A stretch of DNA of 32,629 bases from Bacteriovoracia bacterium (GTDB lineage: Bacteria > Bdellovibrionota > Bacteriovoracia > Bacteriovoracales > Bacteriovoracaceae): positions 1 through 32,629 of the forward strand of contig JAUHYH010000006.1 in the NCBI GenBank assembly GCA_030426585.1. The letters run 5' to 3'. Below the pieces are notes generated by a model, which saw only the letters and a program-made list of their open reading frames with translations, was not told where the DNA came from and did no database searches. Shown in pieces: positions 28,110-32,629 of the stretch. How positions within the stretch are numbered: the first letter of the stretch is position 1; every line of letters starts with the position of its first letter. The translations under genes were made by a program, and so were the position numbers.

Positions 28110-28269
28110 AGATTCGGTTCCCAGCGCTGTCTCGGGGTTCCCTAAATTCCATTCTCGAAAATCTTTTGTTAAATTCTCGGAGAACTTCACTTTGGTCGTT
28201 GCTCTCAATAGTGCTACAACCCGATAACGCGAAGAGTCCAAGAAAAAGAATCCACACATTCATCTTCAT
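28108..28269 (-). CDS. small lipoprotein (53 aa)
   Basis: Hand translation: MKMNVWILFLGLFALSGCSTIESNDQSEVLREFNKRFSRMEFREPRDSAGNRI*; lipobox LSGC; AAGGAGG upstream. Too short for the ORF track. Confidence 0.8.
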   Translation of the reverse strand: MKMNVWILFLGLFALSGCSTIESNDQSEVLREFNKRFSRMEFREPRDSAGNRI

Positions 28270-28365
28270 AATGACCTCCTTGTCACCTAAATAAATTATA
28301 TCATGGATTAGAAAACGCCCTGATAGACGTTGATTAGAAGGAGCTTTTTTCCCGATTGGGAGCGT

Positions 28366-29841
28366 CTAGAATATTTTTTCTATGAGCTCAGTCCATCTAG
28401 AAGCTTTTGAAGTAAAGTAATTTTGTTCACCCATTTCTGAGAACTTTGGTTGGAAGCTCTTATCAATCTTCCATAATTCTCGAACGCCCTCTTCAGAAAT
28501 TTCACCAATTCCAATGAGGGAACCAAGAATGGAACCAAGAGCAGTGGTTTCAATGACTGTTGGTTTGATAATTTCTTTATTACTGAAGTTCGATTGAAGC
28601 TGCATTAATAAATTATTATTCACGGCCCCCCCATCTACTCGAATATTTTTAATTTTATCACCAAGATCTTTTTCAAAAGCATTTACAAGATCATTAATAG
28701 AAAGGGTTATTCCCTCAAGGCAAGCTCTCGAAATTTGATCAATGCCGGTATCTCTCGTCATCCCATATAGGCAGGCCTTAGCATTGGCATTCCAATAAGG
28801 TGAGCCAATCCCTGTAAAAAAAGGAAAGAAAATAAGATGTTCCATCTGTTCAGGAGTTGCTTGAGATGCAATTGATTCAATTTCTGAAGCATTTTTAAAA
28901 AATTTTAAGTTATCTCGTAAAAACTGAACAGCAGCTCCCGCAATATAAGTACTTCCCTCAAGGGCATAAACGGTTTTGTCTTTTGATCGATAAGCGACTG
29001 TTGTTAAAAGTCCATTCTTTGAATGTTTTATTTCATTACCGGTATTCAAAAGAAGAAAAGCACCTGTTCCGTAAGTGCACTTAAGTTCTCCGGGGTTAAG
29101 ACAAGCCTGTCCAAACAGCGCGGCTTGTTGATCTCCGAAGAGGCAGGAAATAGGAATCCCATCGGGTAAAAAACCTAAGCTCTTAGTTTCTCCATATTGA
29201 TCAAAAGTATTTTTGATTTCTGGAAGAACTTCTCTAGGAATTTCAAAGAAATCTAAAAGGTCTTTATCCCAATCAGTAGTTTCTAGATTAAAGAGTAATG
29301 TTCTAGAGGCGTTACTTGGTTCTGTTGCGTGTGAATTACAATCAGTAAGTTTATATAAAAGAAAAGTATCAATGGTTCCAAATTTTGTATTTTTTAAATC
29401 TGGTTTATATTTCTTAAGCAACCAATGAAGTTTTGTACCAGAAAAATAAGGATCTAGTGGAAGTCCTGTTTTCTTTTGAAGTTTTTCATAAGCACTTCTT
29501 TTTTCATCACAATATTTAGAAGTTCTTCGGTCTTGCCAGACAATGGCTTTGGCGAGGGGGTTACCTTTATTATCAAACAAACAAGTTGTTTCTCTTTGAT
29601 TTGTAATTCCAATTGAAATGACATCTGATTTTTTGGCAGAAGTTTCTTGAAAAACTTTCTCTACCGCTTTTTTTATACTGTCCCAAATTTCATTGAGATC
29701 GTGTTCTACCCAACCAGGTTTTGGATAATGTTGAGTAAATTCAAAGTTGGCATTTCCAATAACTTGATTTTTATCTACATCATAAAGCATGGCCGTTGAA
29801 CCAGTTGTTCCCTGGTCCAGTCCAAGCACGAGGCGAGGCAT
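28366..29841 (-). CDS. glpK: glycerol kinase
   Basis: LVLGLDQGTTGSTAMLYD, ITNQRETTCLFD, AIVWQDRRTS, CTYGTGAFLLLNTG, DGGAVNNNLLMQLQS. Confidence 0.96.
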   Translation of the reverse strand: MPRLVLGLDQGTTGSTAMLYDVDKNQVIGNANFEFTQHYPKPGWVEHDLNEIWDSIKKAVEKVFQETSAKKSDVISIGITNQRETTCLFDNKGNPLAKAIVWQDRRTSKYCDEKRSAYEKLQKKTGLPLDPYFSGTKLHWLLKKYKPDLKNTKFGTIDTFLLYKLTDCNSHATEPSNASRTLLFNLETTDWDKDLLDFFEIPREVLPEIKNTFDQYGETKSLGFLPDGIPISCLFGDQQAALFGQACLNPGELKCTYGTGAFLLLNTGNEIKHSKNGLLTTVAYRSKDKTVYALEGSTYIAGAAVQFLRDNLKFFKNASEIESIASQATPEQMEHLIFFPFFTGIGSPYWNANAKACLYGMTRDTGIDQISRACLEGITLSINDLVNAFEKDLGDKIKNIRVDGGAVNNNLLMQLQSNFSNKEIIKPTVIETTALGSILGSLIGIGEISEEGVRELWKIDKSFQPKFSEMGEQNYFTSKASRWTELIEKIF

Positions 29842-29852
29842 AGTGAGCTCCT

Positions 29853-30101
29853 TTAGTTGAGACCACCAACCCGATCGATGATCCCTGGATCTTTAGAGAT
29901 TACCTTAATCATTCTAGCCCAGAGCTCGGCAATTTCGCCATTGATTGTACTGAGCATCCCATAAGATATTGAACTAATGAGGGCCAGTATTAAAAGGTAT
30001 TCGAGGAGTGATTGCCCAGAGTTGTCCTGTTTTAATTTGAGCCAGAATCGGCTATAAAGGGTGAGAAAAATATTCTGGTACTTCACGAGGATTTCTTTCA
30101 T
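29853..30101 (-). CDS. prepilin-like / Flp-pilin-like small protein
   Basis: NSGQSLLEYLLILALISSISYGML: G-Q-S-L-L-E-Y class III prepilin-like motif before a TM helix. Confidence 0.5.
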   Translation of the reverse strand: MKEILVKYQNIFLTLYSRFWLKLKQDNSGQSLLEYLLILALISSISYGMLSTINGEIAELWARMIKVISKDPGIIDRVGGLN

Positions 30102-30137
30102 CTGTTAAGATTTTACTAGATGCACAATAGGAGACTG

Positions 30138-30689
30138 ATGCAACGGAAATTATTGCCATTAATACTCTTCGGGTTCGTCTTTTTCGGCGTTCTAAGCTTT
30201 CAAATTGGTTCTGATTTGTGGAGACCTAACGCCAGTATTATCAAGATTGAAGAAGCGAAACGTAAGCAATTTGAGGCTTTGTATCAAACACTTGAAGCCA
30301 CTTATACAACAGGGGAAAAAGTTAAACTAAGCTCTCATAAAGACGGGCTTGTTTTGGTTAATTTTTGGGCTTCTTGGTGCACCCCTTGTCTAAAGGAATT
30401 CAAAGGGATTGCAACTCTTAAAGAGCAATTTGGTAACAAGTTAAATGTTGTCGGCGTTAACTGTGATACCGAAGATCCAGAAAATAACGTTAAAAAAATT
30501 GAAGAAAAACATAAACTTATCTTTAAATCGGTTCTCGACCCAGAGAATAAAATTCTCGACAAATTTGGCATTGTTCACCTGCCGGCCAATATCATTTATC
30601 ACAAAGGTAAAGTCATTTATTTCAGTGAGAAGTTTACTGATTACACTGATCCCACTATGATTGCGAAACTAAAAAAATTTACTAAATAA
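30138..30689 (+). CDS. TlpA-like membrane-anchored thioredoxin family protein
   Basis: LVNFWASWCTPCLKEF (CxxC), N-terminal TM; start at 30138 with AGGAG upstream. Confidence 0.9.
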   Translation: MQRKLLPLILFGFVFFGVLSFQIGSDLWRPNASIIKIEEAKRKQFEALYQTLEATYTTGEKVKLSSHKDGLVLVNFWASWCTPCLKEFKGIATLKEQFGNKLNVVGVNCDTEDPENNVKKIEEKHKLIFKSVLDPENKILDKFGIVHLPANIIYHKGKVIYFSEKFTDYTDPTMIAKLKKFTK

Positions 30690-30704
30690 ATTAGGAGTTT
30701 TCGC

Positions 30705-31103
30705 ATGAGTATGATGAAGGAATTCAAAGCCTTTGCTATGAAAGGTAATGTTGTCGACATGGCCGTTGGGATTGTCGTTGGTGGTGCTTTTGGAAAGATC
30801 GTATCTGCCTTTGTTGCTAACGTTGTAATGCCGCCGATTGGTTTGCTTCTTGGTGGGGTAAATTTCACTGAGTTGAAATTGGTTCTTAAAGCAGCAGAAG
30901 GTGAGACGGCTGCCGTAACTTTGAACTACGGAATCTTTGTTCAGTCAGTTGTTGATTTTGTTATTATTGCTTTTGCAATTTTTATGGTTGTGAAAGGAAT
31001 GAACTCGATGAAGAAAAAAGAGGAAGAAGCTCCTGCAGAACCTCCAAAGCCATCTAATGAAGAAGTTCTTCTTTCAGAAATTAGAGACCTTTTAAAGAAA
31101 TAA
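30705..31103 (+). CDS. mscL: large-conductance mechanosensitive channel MscL
   Basis: [49 protein letters not shown]. Confidence 0.98.
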   Translation: MSMMKEFKAFAMKGNVVDMAVGIVVGGAFGKIVSAFVANVVMPPIGLLLGGVNFTELKLVLKAAEGETAAVTLNYGIFVQSVVDFVIIAFAIFMVVKGMNSMKKKEEEAPAEPPKPSNEEVLLSEIRDLLKK

Positions 31104-31115
31104 TTATCTTAATAT

Positions 31116-31141
31116 AAGGGCCGAGTTCTTCGGCCCTTTTT
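31116..31141. terminator. bidirectional intrinsic terminator downstream of mscL
   Basis: AAGGGCCGA-GTTCT-TCGGCCCTT plus T-run. Confidence 0.85.
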
Positions 31142-31152
31142 AAAATAAAAAG

Positions 31153-31737
31153 CTAATATTTGACTGAACAACCGTAAGGCTTAGTTTGAGCAACGGTTAC
31201 AGATTTTCCATTCATCAAGTTATCAAGATTTGAGGCAACAAAGTTTTTAGCCTTAGAAATGTCATCCTGATTTGTTGAAGGAATACTGTCGATAGCACCC
31301 TGGTAAGCAAGTTTACCATCAGGTGTAATAATGAACATGTGGGGCGTCGTTTTTGCTCCGTACTTCTTACCAACTTCGCCACTTGGGTCCAACAAGATGT
31401 GAGTTGCATGGTTTTTCCCTTCTTTTTTCATTGTCATGGCCTCTGTTGGAGTAATATGACCTTGTTTTTCAGGGGCTGAAGAGACAATGCTTAACCAAAC
31501 AACATCTTTACCGGTGTATTTTTTTTGAAGTTTTTGCATATTACTTGAACCATAGTGTTTAACAACAAAAGGGCAATCTTTGTTAAACCACTCTAGGACA
31601 ACATGTTTACCTTTGAATTGATTGAGCGATACTTTTTTTCCGTTTTCATTTGTCAGCTCAAAGTTTGGTGTTGTTTCTCCAACGGTTACAGCTGCAAAAG
31701 AGTTAATAGAGAACAATAAAGCAATTAAAAATTTCAT
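31153..31737 (-). CDS. secreted redoxin / AhpC-TSA family protein
   Basis: GETTPNFELTNENGKKVSLNQFKGKHVVLEWFNKDCPFVVKHY; signal-like N-terminus. Confidence 0.88.
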   Translation of the reverse strand: MKFLIALLFSINSFAAVTVGETTPNFELTNENGKKVSLNQFKGKHVVLEWFNKDCPFVVKHYGSSNMQKLQKKYTGKDVVWLSIVSSAPEKQGHITPTEAMTMKKEGKNHATHILLDPSGEVGKKYGAKTTPHMFIITPDGKLAYQGAIDSIPSTNQDDISKAKNFVASNLDNLMNGKSVTVAQTKPYGCSVKY

Positions 31738-32629
31738 AATTCACTCCTGAGGTTTTTTCCCCAATGATAAGTAATTTCACTAATAGAATTACATTTAAAA
31801 GTATTAAAGCGTGGTTTCATTCCAGCAACTATCGCACCTTGATTATTTATTCTCAATGCCTTTGCTGCATTAAGAGTAATCCCTGCCCATAGTTCTGTTT
31901 GATTAAGTTTATAAAGAGGAGCAGCGATTGAGGCAATTAATAGGAGATTGTCACAATGACAAGATCCCGGATTATAGTCACTGGCCAAGGCGACTCTTGC
32001 TCCGGCATCTAAGATTTTTCTAGCATGGGCCAAAGGCTTTCCAAGAAAAAGAGAAGTTCCGGGAAGTAAGGTTGCAATTGTTTCAGAGTGAGCAAGGCGT
32101 TCAATATTTTTTCCTGAAACTTGCAATAAGTGATCGGCACTCGCTGCTTTGAATTCGACAGCTATTCCTGCGCCATTATTGTCGTTAAATTCATCTGCGT
32201 GAATTTTAAGCTTTAGATTAATTTTTTTGGCTTCATTAAAAAGCAATCGAGTGTTCTCTTCTGAAAAATAACCTTCTTCATGAAAGATATCAACGAAATC
32301 AATATCACCGGAACATTCTTTCATGAGAGGAAGGACAACATTATTTAAATATTCTTCAGCTGTTGAGTCTTGAGGAATTGCATGAGCAGCCAGGTAGGTA
32401 TTAAAAATTTGAATATCTGGAGAGAAGTCTTTTTTAAGTTTTGCAATTACTTGAGTAAGTTTTTTCTCGCTTTCATAATTAAGGCCATACCCGCTTTTAA
32501 TTTCGATAGTCTTAACACCATAGCTAGAGAGGTTTTGAATCCTTTGTTTTCCAAGTTCATAAAGTTCATCAAAACTGGCTTCTTGAGTCGCGGTAGTACT
32601 CGCAAGAATACCACCACCAGTGTTAGCAA
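31734..32629 (-). CDS. hutI: imidazolonepropionase (5' end outside the window)
   Basis: Hand translation upstream of track ORF gives ANTGGGILASTTATQEASFDELYELGKQ...IEIKSGYGLNYESEKK...TYLAAHAIP, then LKIHADEF, LASDYNPGS. Stop overlaps the redoxin start (ATGA). Confidence 0.9.
   Translation of the reverse strand, partial: ANTGGGILASTTATQEASFDELYELGKQRIQNLSSYGVKTIEIKSGYGLNYESEKKLTQVIAKLKKDFSPDIQIFNTYLAAHAIPQDSTAEEYLNNVVLPLMKECSGDIDFVDIFHEEGYFSEENTRLLFNEAKKINLKLKIHADEFNDNNGAGIAVEFKAASADHLLQVSGKNIERLAHSETIATLLPGTSLFLGKPLAHARKILDAGARVALASDYNPGSCHCDNLLLIASIAAPLYKLNQTELWAGITLNAAKALRINNQGAIVAGMKPRFNTFKCNSISEITYHWGKNLRSEL

Noticed and set aside
32447-32629. 60-aa minus-strand ORF at window end
   Set aside because: Out-of-frame with the hutI reading frame, which continues open to the window edge.

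Overview
Origin-proximal chromosomal window, probably from a Bdellovibrionota / Bacteriovorax-like bacterium (inferred from protein style and gene order; no search was run). Left to right: small membrane protein, yidC, rnpA and rpmH (minus strand; rpmH is missing from the ORF track), dnaA, a secreted lipoprotein divergent from a TIGR02147-type regulator, mnmE-mnmG-rsmG-parA-parB-bactofilin, an F1Fo ATP synthase operon (b', b, delta, alpha, gamma, beta, epsilon; no a or c subunit), a 784-aa envelope-like protein of unknown function, a patatin-like protein, an HTH/coiled-coil protein, an outer-membrane-like protein, ligA, radA, a protein-glutaminase-like gene broken by an in-frame TAG, a small lipoprotein missing from the ORF track, glpK, a prepilin-like protein, a TlpA-like thioredoxin, mscL, a redoxin and a truncated hutI. 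The most unusual signal is at DNA level. Besides four parS-like sites in mnmG/rsmG, there are two further short palindromic motif families: (A) a 16-bp family close to TGGTTCYATAGRACCA, about 11 copies, five of them in or just before mnmE, the rest in mnmG, rsmG, parB and the 784-aa gene; (B) TGASTACTCA, six copies, five of them within 1.1 kb in or upstream of the 784-aa gene and one inside an 18-bp palindrome at the window start. Both families occur in more than one reading frame, which suggests selection on the DNA, possibly as protein-binding sites that organise the origin region. A roughly 125-bp inverted-repeat element also lies between the bactofilin gene and the atp operon.
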